From a virus: 31,118 nucleotides of DNA. Shown here in pieces: positions 9,142 through 16,050 of the stretch; within the stretch, counting starts at the first letter, position 1, and each line of letters starts with the position of its first letter. The notes beneath the pieces were generated by a model. That model saw only the letters and a list, made by a program, of their open reading frames with translations, had not been told where the DNA came from and made no database searches. A program made the translations under genes and the position numbers. Location: IMG/VR virus record IMGVR_UViG_3300027861_000132, positions 1 to 31,118 of that record; one strand, written 5' to 3'.

Positions 9142-9822
9142 TTGAAAAACCCTACTAAAACAGAATTGATAAAAAGAGTATCTAATTTAGAAGATGATGC
9201 AAGAAAACTAAAGAGAAGCATTAAGCATATGCTTTTAGATTTAACGCCGTTTAACTACGTAGATAAATCTCTAGACCACACATCTAAGCCGCATCAAAAC
9301 GCGATAGACGTTATTAGTAGAGCGCAAAATGAATGGGCTAAGAATGTTACTGAGCCAGAGCTAGGCGGTGATTTTGAAAGAATAAATCTATATATAAAAT
9401 CTAGAGAAGGTGCAGGCTGGACTTGGGAAAAAGATTATACTGAAAATGGCCAGCTCGCATGGTGCGGTTTTTTCGCGGCATTTTGCTATACTAAAGCTAA
9501 GTTTAATATACGTAAAAAAATATTCCCATCTTGTTATAGAATGTGTAATGCCTGGTCAGGCACTACTAGAAAAGTGGCTACTATATTGCCTAGTGATATA
9601 GTAGTGGTTTTTACATCTAAAGATAAAACGCCACACTACGGCAATCATATAACTATAGCTTTAAGCTCACCTAATGAGAATGGTGATTTTGATACTATAG
9701 AAGGTAACGCTAAAGGGTATGGGCCTAATGATGATTATAGAGAGGGCGTATCTAAGCGCACAAGAAACCTAGAAGATGTGGCGCATATTTATAGATTAAG
9801 TCATGAGGATTATGATGAGTAA
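9142..9822 (+). CDS. Endolysin, CHAP/NlpC-type cysteine peptidase or amidase
   Basis: A 226-residue protein starting at a TTG preceded by AGGAG (9128-9132). Residues 1-35 are a charged coiled coil. The catalytic pattern is then visible: LAWCGFFAAFC with the nucleophile Cys108, GNHITIAL with His169, and DTIEGNA with Glu187/Asn189, the Cys-His-Glu/Asn order of CHAP and NlpC/P60 peptidoglycan hydrolases. There is no signal peptide, so export needs a holin. The next gene overlaps its end and looks like a holin, which supports a lysis role. A virion-associated hydrolase acting at the tail tip is the main alternative, since tail genes flank it on both sides. Confidence 0.75.
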   Translation: MKNPTKTELIKRVSNLEDDARKLKRSIKHMLLDLTPFNYVDKSLDHTSKPHQNAIDVISRAQNEWAKNVTEPELGGDFERINLYIKSREGAGWTWEKDYTENGQLAWCGFFAAFCYTKAKFNIRKKIFPSCYRMCNAWSGTTRKVATILPSDIVVVFTSKDKTPHYGNHITIALSSPNENGDFDTIEGNAKGYGPNDDYREGVSKRTRNLEDVAHIYRLSHEDYDE

Positions 9823-10006
9823 TATTATTAAATCACTAGGAGGCCGCAAGTCTTCTATGTTTATCTTAACATTGTTAGCCAGTGTTTTACTTGCTATATT
9901 TAATAAAGCTAATACAGAAATCTTAGGGCTAATAGATACGCTCTATTTAGTATATGCTGGTGCTAATGTATCAGCTAAAAAAAAAGGAGTGAGTAAAGAT
10001 GAGTAA
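9815..10006 (+). CDS. Holin candidate, small membrane protein
   Basis: A 63-residue protein (MSNIIKSLGGRKSSMF...) with two closely spaced hydrophobic stretches: about residues 13-29 (SSMFILTLLASVLLAIF), and a second, shorter one about 34-52 (EILGLIDTLYLVYAGANV). Short basic ends flank them (GGRK and AKKKG). The ATG at 9815 has GAGG at 9805-9808 with good spacing; ATGs at 9803 and 9812 are alternatives, giving up to 67 residues. It overlaps the end of the lysin gene, the usual holin-endolysin pairing, although here the lysin comes first. Holins form the membrane lesions that let the lysin reach the wall. Identity is based on size, hydrophobicity and neighbourhood. Confidence 0.6.
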   Translation: MSNIIKSLGGRKSSMFILTLLASVLLAIFNKANTEILGLIDTLYLVYAGANVSAKKKGVSKDE

Positions 10007-10385
10007 TAAATATTTAGTTAATAATCCGGCTAGCACTGGTCAGTTTTTCGCGGCGTATGATGCTACATCTCAAAGCGACACGGACTGGCACACATTAACA
10101 AGTGATAGCTTTTATGATACCACTACAGGCACACAGCTAGACGCTGGCCTTAAATTTGCTTTTGTGGGTGTCGCTAGCAGTAATACAAGTTCTAAGATGT
10201 TTATTAAATTGAGAGCGGCGGCGGGCGCTGGTGATGGCGTTACTAATAGTGATGGCGTGATCCCTGTATTAGCCACTTTTAATGTAGATAGTCAAGTGTT
10301 AGCTAATTCTAGTATCTCTAGCATTGCTTATAAAAAAGCCGTGGCCGGTGATATTGTTACTTTATACTGTGGCTTCAATAGATAG
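9999..10385 (+). CDS. Unknown structural protein before the fibre gene
   Basis: A 128-residue protein, Ala/Ser/Thr-rich, beta-type in composition (KFAFVGVASSNTSSKMFIKLRA, GDIVTLYCGFN), without signal or membrane segment. A strong AAAAAAGGAG lies upstream, and the start overlaps the end of the holin candidate. It precedes the long fibre gene by eight bases. A small virion component, such as a fibre-attachment or decoration protein, is plausible; no family was recognised. Confidence 0.45.
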   Translation: MSNKYLVNNPASTGQFFAAYDATSQSDTDWHTLTSDSFYDTTTGTQLDAGLKFAFVGVASSNTSSKMFIKLRAAAGAGDGVTNSDGVIPVLATFNVDSQVLANSSISSIAYKKAVAGDIVTLYCGFNR

Positions 10386-10393
10386 GAGGCTAT

Positions 10394-12718
10394 ATGTCTA
10401 TTAATTTTGATACATTTAGAAACGCCGCCGCGAGCTCAGGCGGGCTAAATTATAAAGGCCCATACAACGCCACCACTAATAGCCCAGTCTTAACTAGTTC
10501 TCTTAAAGATGATTACTATAAAGTAGATGGCGCAGGCACATTGGCGGGCGTTGCTCTTAATGTTAATGATATAATCTTGTTTAATCAAAATGCATCTAGC
10601 CCCATCACTAGTGCTATGTTTGATAAGTTCGATAATACTGATCAAGTGACTAGTGTAAACACTCAGACCGGCGCAGTAGTATTAGATAGTGATGATGTGA
10701 GTGAAGGATCTAGTAATCTGTATTATACTAATGCTAGATTCGATACTCAGCTAGCTACAAAAGATACAAGTAATCTAACAGAAGGCAGTAATCTATATTA
10801 TACTAATGCTAGATTCGATACTCAGCTAGCTACTAAAGATAGTGATGATGTAACAGAAGGATCTAGTAATCTGTATTATACTAATGCTAGATTCGATACT
10901 CAGCTAGCTACTAAAGATACTGACAATCTAACAGAAGGATCCAGTAATCTATATTATACGAACGCTAGATTCGATACTCAGCTAGCTACTAAAGACACTA
11001 GCAATCTAACAGAAGGTACTAATCTATATCATACTAATGCTCGAGTAGATGCTCGAATAGCACTAGCTAACGCTAATGATTTAAATGATGTAAGCTACAC
11101 AGCAGGTGCGCCGATCGATGGCCAAGTACTGACTTATGTACATGCTAATAATCAGTGGGAAGCGGCGGCGGCTAGTGGTGGTATCTCATCAGTTAATGGC
11201 GACACAGGGCCAACGGTAGTACTAGATAGTGATGATGTAGCAGAAGGATCTAGTAATTTATATTATACGAATGCTAGATTCGATACACAGTTAGCTACTA
11301 AAGACACTAGCAATCTAACAGAAGGTACTAATCTATATTATACGAACGCTAGATTCGATACTCAGCTAGCTACTAAGAGTACTACTAATGTAGCTGAAGG
11401 AACTAACTTATATCATACTAATGCTAGAGTAGACGCTCGAATAGCACTAGCTAACGCTAATGATTTAAATGATGTAAGCTATACAGCTGGCGTAGGAATT
11501 AATGGGCAAGTACTGACTTATGTACATGCTAATAATCGCTGGGAAGCGGTGGCGGCCAGTGGTGGTGGTATCTCATCAGTTAATGGCGACACAGGGCCAA
11601 CGGTAGTATTAGATAGTGATGATGTAGCAGAGGGGTCTAGTAATCTATATTATACGAATGCTAGATTCGATACTCAGCTAGCTACTAAGAGTACTACTAA
11701 TGTAACAGAAGGTACTAATCTTTATTATACGAATGCTAGATTCGATACTCAGCTAGCTACTAAGAGTACTACTAATGTAACAGAAGGTACTAATCTTTAT
11801 TATACGAATGCTAGATTCGATACTCAGCTAGCTACTAAGAGTACTACTAATGTAGCAGAGGGTACTAATCTTTATCATACGAACGCTCGAGTAGATGCGC
11901 GTATAGCACTAGCTAACGCTAATGATTTAAATGATGTAAGCTATACAGCGGGCGTAGGAATCGATGGGCAAGTACTTACTTATGTACATGCTAATAATCG
12001 CTGGGAAGCAGCGGCGGCGGCCAGTGGTGGTGGTATCTCATCAGTTAATGGCGATACTGGTCCTACAGTAGTATTAGATAGTGATGATGTAAGTGAAGGA
12101 TCTAGTAATCTATATTATACGAATGCTAGATTCGATACTCAGCTAGCTACTAAGAGTACTACTAATGTAACAGAAGGTACTAATCTTTATTATACGAATG
12201 CTAGATTCGATACTCAGCTAGCTACTAAGAGTACTACTAATGTAGCTGAAGGAACTAATCTTTATCATACGAACGCTCGAGTAGATGCGCGTATAGCGTT
12301 AGCTAATGCTAATGATTTAAATGATGTAAGCTACACAGCAGGTGCGCCGATTGATGGCCAAGTACTGACTTATGTACATGCTAATAATAGATGGGAAGCG
12401 GCCGCGGCTAGTGGCGGCGGTGGTGGTTTTACTTATGATGGCTCAAAGGGGGCGGCATCTTTTACAGCTGTATTAAGCTATCACTATGCAGTTAATACAA
12501 GCGGCGCAAGTGGAAATATTACTATGACTTTACCAGCCGCCGCGAGCGGTGGTAGTGAGATCAGAATTAAATTACTAGATGCTACTCATAATGTTATTGT
12601 AGCGCCGGCTACAGGTGAGAAATTAGATACTGTAATCAATGGCACTACTACTCTAAGCGCCGCGAATCAATCTATTACGCTAGTAGATAACGGCACCGAC
12701 GGATGGGAGATAGTTTAA
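10394..12718 (+). CDS. Repeat-rich tail fibre protein
   Basis: A 774-residue fibre with an AGGAGG start signal. Residues 1-85 form a non-repetitive N-terminal part (MSINFDTFRNAAASSGG...), probably the tail attachment. Residues about 87-675 are four modules built from NLYYTNARFDTQLATK units (11 copies), each module closing with one NLYHTNARVDARI unit and an LNDVSYTAG...GQVLTYVHANN segment, a motif common in phage fibres. The C-terminal 95 residues, after a glycine run, are a separate beta-rich domain (SGNITMTLPAAASGGSEIRI...TDGWEIV). Units of about 22 residues suggest a trimeric beta shaft. Role: adsorption, extending receptor-binding tips from the tail. The fibre call is firm; receptor and exact attachment are unknown. 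Confidence 0.85.
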   Translation: MSINFDTFRNAAASSGGLNYKGPYNATTNSPVLTSSLKDDYYKVDGAGTLAGVALNVNDIILFNQNASSPITSAMFDKFDNTDQVTSVNTQTGAVVLDSDDVSEGSSNLYYTNARFDTQLATKDTSNLTEGSNLYYTNARFDTQLATKDSDDVTEGSSNLYYTNARFDTQLATKDTDNLTEGSSNLYYTNARFDTQLATKDTSNLTEGTNLYHTNARVDARIALANANDLNDVSYTAGAPIDGQVLTYVHANNQWEAAAASGGISSVNGDTGPTVVLDSDDVAEGSSNLYYTNARFDTQLATKDTSNLTEGTNLYYTNARFDTQLATKSTTNVAEGTNLYHTNARVDARIALANANDLNDVSYTAGVGINGQVLTYVHANNRWEAVAASGGGISSVNGDTGPTVVLDSDDVAEGSSNLYYTNARFDTQLATKSTTNVTEGTNLYYTNARFDTQLATKSTTNVTEGTNLYYTNARFDTQLATKSTTNVAEGTNLYHTNARVDARIALANANDLNDVSYTAGVGIDGQVLTYVHANNRWEAAAAASGGGISSVNGDTGPTVVLDSDDVSEGSSNLYYTNARFDTQLATKSTTNVTEGTNLYYTNARFDTQLATKSTTNVAEGTNLYHTNARVDARIALANANDLNDVSYTAGAPIDGQVLTYVHANNRWEAAAASGGGGGFTYDGSKGAASFTAVLSYHYAVNTSGASGNITMTLPAAASGGSEIRIKLLDATHNVIVAPATGEKLDTVINGTTTLSAANQSITLVDNGTDGWEIV
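10652..12420 (+). repeat. Four-module nested repeat array in the fibre gene
   Basis: Large modules start near 10652, 11191, 11579 and 12042, each opening with a (S)VN-x-x-TG-x-x-VVLDSDDV segment. Inside them a unit of about 60-66 bp encoding NLYYTNARFDTQLATK occurs 4, 2, 3 and 2 times, followed once per module by the NLYHTNARVDARI variant. Many units are identical or nearly identical at DNA level, which indicates recent duplication or gene conversion and easy length change by recombination. Confidence 0.9.
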
Positions 12719-13339
12719 ATGTCACATAATAAAATTAAAGTTGCAGGTCAAGAACCCAATGCGAGTGGTGATATTACGTTATCACTTGATAATTTAAGCG
12801 ATGTTAATACAGCGGGTGTACAAGCAAATCAAACATTGATTTATAACGGTTCATCATATGTTGCAGGCAATAAAGAAGGTGTTTTAGGGGTTGTTTTTCT
12901 AACTTCAAATAATACAAGTTCTAATTATCCTCAAACTCTCAATGCTACCAATAATGTATATTGGTATGCACCGACACCGATCAACACGATTATAGGGGCG
13001 TCATTGTTAGATAGTGACTCACTAGGTTCAAATTGGTATGATGGTGTAACATTACCTGCGGGTGATTATATTATACAGTGTTCGTTGCACGGTGATTTTA
13101 CAGGGTCAACGGGACAATGTAAGTTTGTATTAAAAGCGGGATTAACGGAGATAGGTTGTATAGCAGAAAGTGCCGATCCATCAAATAATTCAGAGTATCC
13201 TAACGATGCTTCAGCATACTTTTCTAGTGGTTCATCTTTTGATTTAACAGCAGATATGCTAACATTGACAGCAGCAAATAGCACAACAACAGATTTGCAA
13301 GCAAAGCGCGGATACTTGTACATCTGGAAAGTGTCTTAA
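12719..13339 (+). CDS. Fibre-tip / receptor-binding candidate 1
   Basis: A 206-residue protein. Residues 1-55 (MSHNKIKVAGQEPNASGDITLSLDNLSDV...LIYNGSSYVAG) match the start of the next gene product and echo the LNDV...GQVLTY segment of the fibre repeats, so this is probably an oligomerising or anchoring domain. The remainder is a beta-rich domain with LPAGDYIIQCSLHGDFTG and ending RGYLYIWKVS, reminiscent of C1q/TNF-like trimeric heads on fibre tips. It follows the fibre gene with no gap. Codon choice (Ala GCA, Ser TCA, few CTAG sites) differs from the upstream tail genes. Likely a fibre tip; receptor binding is inferred. Confidence 0.6.
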   Translation: MSHNKIKVAGQEPNASGDITLSLDNLSDVNTAGVQANQTLIYNGSSYVAGNKEGVLGVVFLTSNNTSSNYPQTLNATNNVYWYAPTPINTIIGASLLDSDSLGSNWYDGVTLPAGDYIIQCSLHGDFTGSTGQCKFVLKAGLTEIGCIAESADPSNNSEYPNDASAYFSSGSSFDLTADMLTLTAANSTTTDLQAKRGYLYIWKVS

Positions 13340-13342
13340 CAA

Positions 13343-14041
13343 ATGAGTCATAATAAGATCACTGTAAGCAGTCAAACACAAACATCGGCGGGAGATATCT
13401 CACTAAGCACAAGTAACTTATCTGATGTTGCTTACTCATCATTATCATCAAATGATTTGATTGAGTACAACGGCTCATCTTATGAGAATGTAGCAAAAGC
13501 AAGCACGTTATTAGTTGCTCAATCTCTTTTTGCAAACAACAACAAAGACGCGGATGGGATTTTAATATTCACTTTTGTTTTTACTGATTCAACATCAAAT
13601 GATAATACAGCAAACTCATTGTTTGTGGATGCTACAAATACGGGATATGGGATCGCACTTATCACAGGATCATTAGCAACAAGTCAAGTATCGCCAGCAG
13701 GTCTGCAAATTGGCGGAAGCGGTAAGAGGTTTTATTCTAAGTATGAAGTGCCAACTGGACAATATTTATTAATAGCTTCGACAAGAGGTTTCTTTCAAGA
13801 TAGTACAGGAAATTCCTTAATGGCTTGGATGGATGAGAATTATAATGTGCTTGGAAACGCTGTTGAAATACTGCCGGCCAGTGGTGGACAAAGAGGCAGT
13901 AAAAAAATGTTTGGATATATCAACACTAATGTAGATATTTATGTCCATCTCGGTTTCATCTCAACATTAAAACACGCACGAGCGAGACATTCGAACGGAA
14001 CAACGGTTCAAATTTTAAGAATAGGAGATTATCAATCATGA
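13343..14041 (+). CDS. Fibre-tip / receptor-binding candidate 2
   Basis: A 232-residue protein whose first 55 residues (MSHNKITVSSQTQTSAGDIS..., NLSDV, LIEYNGSSYEN) are clearly related to those of the preceding product, while the remaining 170 are different and beta-rich, again with a YEVPTGQYLLIASTRGFF strand pattern typical of trimeric jelly-roll heads. The gene starts three bases after its neighbour's stop and overlaps the next one by ATGA. No CTAG occurs in 13343-14388, unlike the rest of the tail region, so the gene appears to be acquired. An exchangeable receptor-binding tip is the likely role. Confidence 0.55.
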   Translation: MSHNKITVSSQTQTSAGDISLSTSNLSDVAYSSLSSNDLIEYNGSSYENVAKASTLLVAQSLFANNNKDADGILIFTFVFTDSTSNDNTANSLFVDATNTGYGIALITGSLATSQVSPAGLQIGGSGKRFYSKYEVPTGQYLLIASTRGFFQDSTGNSLMAWMDENYNVLGNAVEILPASGGQRGSKKMFGYINTNVDIYVHLGFISTLKHARARHSNGTTVQILRIGDYQS

Positions 14042-14388
14042 TTTATTATACATATGAAGCAAGTGAAACATGTGTTGTTGGTCAATTTGTACAGCTATCA
14101 ACAGACACAAGCAAAGTTGAAAAACATGCCAGCGGGTTCGTGCTCGGTTTGTGTCGACGTATTTATGACAATCAAGACAACACTATTAAATATTGTGAAG
14201 TCTACGTTGCAGGCGGGGGCGGTCAACAAGCGATTCTCAACTCAGATTGGGATGGAACACCGTCTCGATTTGATGTTGTACAATCAAAAGTTCAGACAGT
14301 TTCTTCTGGCGGAATAGGGTGGATTATTCCAAACTTTCCGCCGTCTTCTGTGTTAGCTGATCAACTTGTTTATATTTCAATCTATTAG
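14038..14388 (+). CDS. Small beta-rich protein of the fibre cassette, unknown
   Basis: A 116-residue protein beginning MIYYTYEASETCVVGQF. Its start overlaps the preceding stop (ATGA), so the two are probably co-translated. The pattern of short strands (CVVGQFVQLSTDTSKVEKHA, FVLGLCRRIYD) is like that of small beta-barrel decoration or fibre-attachment proteins, but no family was recognised. It shares the foreign-looking codon use of the preceding gene. It could be a fibre chaperone, a small tip component or a virion decoration protein. Confidence 0.45.
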   Translation: MIYYTYEASETCVVGQFVQLSTDTSKVEKHASGFVLGLCRRIYDNQDNTIKYCEVYVAGGGGQQAILNSDWDGTPSRFDVVQSKVQTVSSGGIGWIIPNFPPSSVLADQLVYISIY

Positions 14389-14396
14389 TAACAATT

Positions 14397-14430
14397 ATTA
14401 AAAGCCCGCTCTTTGCAGATTGCTTTTAAT
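14397..14430. terminator. Inverted repeat between convergent genes
   Basis: ATTAAAAGC at 14397-14405 and its exact complement GCTTTTAAT at 14422-14430 can form a 9-bp stem with a 16-base loop. It lies where the rightward tail operon meets the leftward sigma-factor gene, overlapping the last codons of the latter. No long T run follows, so it is a possible rather than convincing bidirectional terminator. Confidence 0.35.
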
Positions 14431-14994
14431 GCTTTGACGCGCTCGAGCAATTCGAGATTTTACAGCTGATCTAGATAAGTGTGTATGAGCTTGTATTTGT
14501 GATAAGTCTAATCCTTGCAACCATAATTTTAAAACGCTCTTATAAGGATAATCCAGGCAATCAACCGCTTCTTTTATATGTTGTATATATTCTTTATTTA
14601 AATAAATTGCTTCAGGCTGATTATGACTTAAGCAACGATCTATTATTATGTCTTGATTTAAAGCATGTCTATCATTTGAGCTATGTTGCTTATGGCGCTT
14701 TCTATATCTCTCAAAGATTTGATAGGTACATATTTGATACATCCAGGAGCTAAAGCGGGCCTCTTTTCGAAAAGTATATAATTTACTATATGCCTTTAAT
14801 AATGTGTCTTGTAAAATATCGTCAGCCTCTACCTCATGCCCTAAAGCTCTTAAGGCCCTAGCGTAAATTTTAGGTGATAAAGGCTTAGTTAAGATGTTAA
14901 AAGCTTTATGATCTTTTTGAAGAGCTAAATCAATTAATTCAGATTGACTAAGTATTTTATAGTTAGGTGGATTTAATCTAGTTTTTTGGTTCAT
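14398..14994 (-). CDS. ECF-type RNA polymerase sigma factor
   Basis: A 198-residue protein with both domains of a group IV sigma factor. Sigma region 2 spans about residues 20-100, with ADDILQDTLLKAYSKLYTF (core-binding, -10 recognition) and FSSWMYQICTYQIFERYRKR. Sigma region 4 spans about 138-192, with LKLWLQGLDLSQIQAHTHLS and the recognition helix RSAVKSRIARARQSIK. Both domains are complete and the length is normal for ECF sigmas, so it should direct host RNA polymerase to phage promoters. It is the last gene of a leftward operon with two Cys-rich membrane proteins, 28 bases after the middle gene. An anti-sigma partner is not recognisable by sequence. Its target promoters are unknown. Confidence 0.85.
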   Translation of the reverse strand: MNQKTRLNPPNYKILSQSELIDLALQKDHKAFNILTKPLSPKIYARALRALGHEVEADDILQDTLLKAYSKLYTFRKEARFSSWMYQICTYQIFERYRKRHKQHSSNDRHALNQDIIIDRCLSHNQPEAIYLNKEYIQHIKEAVDCLDYPYKSVLKLWLQGLDLSQIQAHTHLSRSAVKSRIARARQSIKSNLQRAGF

Positions 14995-15022
14995 AGTGTA
15001 TAATTATTATCTTGTTTTTTTA

Positions 15023-15448
15023 TTATTTAATGATGCTATATGCTGTAGCTGTTAAAGCTATAGATCCTAATCCGATGGCGGCATATTTTAATAAAGTGTT
15101 ACTTTTAGCAAGTGACTTAATTTTATCTTTTTTATTCACTAGATCAAACTGTAAAGTTGCAATCATATCTTTATAGTATTTGGGATTAGAATCACAAGTA
15201 CTATAACATGTATCAAGCTGATATTGACAGATACTAATACTATCTTTAATAGCTGTTTTACAATCATCATTCTTAGACTCTACAAGTGTTTTTAATAATA
15301 TAAAATCACTTGGTTTAAATGCTAAATAATCTTGATCAACTTTAGTGTTTGTAACTAATACAGTGCTTTTTATAACTTGATTAGATGATACCTGGATTCC
15401 TGTGATTAAAGAGCTAAGTAGAAAAAAAGGCATTAATATAATATTCAT
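15023..15448 (-). CDS. Membrane/periplasmic protein with Cys cluster, unknown
   Basis: A 141-residue protein. I chose the ATG at 15448, which overlaps the upstream stop as ATGA, over the ATG at 15463. It starts with a signal-like hydrophobic stretch (MNIILMPFFLLSSLITGIQVSS), then a mostly hydrophilic region with four clustered cysteines (DDCKTAIKDSISICQYQ, DTCYSTC), a charged helical part, and a C-terminal membrane segment (LLKYAAIGLGSIALTATAYSII). No lipobox is evident. The predicted topology exposes the cysteines outside the membrane, facing those of the co-transcribed 110-residue protein. A spanin-like lysis role or a membrane regulator of the adjacent sigma factor are both possible; neither is shown. 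Confidence 0.55.
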   Translation of the reverse strand: MNIILMPFFLLSSLITGIQVSSNQVIKSTVLVTNTKVDQDYLAFKPSDFILLKTLVESKNDDCKTAIKDSISICQYQLDTCYSTCDSNPKYYKDMIATLQFDLVNKKDKIKSLAKSNTLLKYAAIGLGSIALTATAYSIIK

Positions 15449-15777
15449 TTTATAGAACCACACTTGATATCTGTTAAAAGTATCTTATAGTTATTTAAAG
15501 CATCTCTTACTTTATCACTACATATTTTATCACATGTATCTATTTTACACTCTGCATTACATTTAATTAAATCGCTAGTGCATGTTTTTTGTTGATCTGC
15601 TTTATCTATTTTACACTGATCTACTATCATTAAAGTATCTTTACATTGAATCTCTGGCGGTATAAATCCATCTTTTACACCGACATAATACGCGCCTAAA
15701 GTTAATATAAAAAAAATCAAAAGAGCTAGTAAATATATTTTGTTTTTTGATAATGGTATAGTAAATAAATCCGGCAT
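15445..15777 (-). CDS. N-anchored Cys-rich membrane protein, unknown
   Basis: A 110-residue protein with a short basic N-terminus (MPDLFTIPLSKNK), one membrane segment (about residues 14-33, IYLLALLIFFILTLGAYYVG) and a small external domain with eight cysteines, including two C-K-I-D repeats (QCKIDKADQQKTC and ECKIDTCDKIC). Positive residues before the segment predict the N-terminus inside and the Cys-rich part outside. It is first in the leftward operon and overlaps the next gene by ATGA. Inner-membrane spanin subunits have a similar outline but are usually helical and not so Cys-rich. Unknown function; disulfide linkage to its partner is a reasonable hypothesis. Confidence 0.55.
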   Translation of the reverse strand: MPDLFTIPLSKNKIYLLALLIFFILTLGAYYVGVKDGFIPPEIQCKDTLMIVDQCKIDKADQQKTCTSDLIKCNAECKIDTCDKICSDKVRDALNNYKILLTDIKCGSIK

Positions 15778-15808
15778 GAGAAATCCTTAGAGCAAGAGAG
15801 TAGAAAAA

Positions 15809-16045
15809 ATGGATTATAATATTTTAGCTAGTGTAATAAGTATTGTGGGCGTTATATTTGCATACTTTTCTTTTATGAAAGATAAATTAAGCAACGCTGA
15901 AGAGCTCGGCAAGTTAAAGCAAAAAGTAACATCTTTACAAGAGCAAGCCAGGGCTAACGAGTCACGCTTTCAAACTATAGAGAATAAGCTAGATTTAATA
16001 CAGCAATCTTTAACTAGATTAGAAACATTATTGCAGAGGGATTAA
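15809..16045 (+). CDS. Small membrane-anchored coiled-coil protein, unknown
   Basis: A 78-residue protein with an N-terminal membrane segment (about residues 4-22, NILASVISIVGVIFAYFSF), a basic stop (MKDK) and a coiled coil for the rest (EELGKLKQKVTSLQEQA...ENKLDLIQQSLTRLETLL). The positive charge after the segment puts the coiled coil in the cytoplasm. It is transcribed away from the Cys-rich membrane pair, 31 bases apart, and its end carries the ribosome binding site of the reductase gene five bases on. The outline is that of small phage membrane proteins such as XhlA-like lysis accessories, but this is only a resemblance. Confidence 0.5.
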   Translation: MDYNILASVISIVGVIFAYFSFMKDKLSNAEELGKLKQKVTSLQEQARANESRFQTIENKLDLIQQSLTRLETLLQRD

Positions 16046-16050
16046 TTTAA

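Noticed and set aside
10652-12420. Repeat array considered as CRISPR or iterons
   Set aside because: The repeats are in one open frame, vary in module length and have no unique spacers. They encode the fibre shaft.
15778-16050. Possible cobalamin riboswitch before the B12-dependent reductase
   Set aside because: The upstream stretch is coding (the 78-residue protein ends five bases before the reductase), and no B12-box-like sequence was seen.
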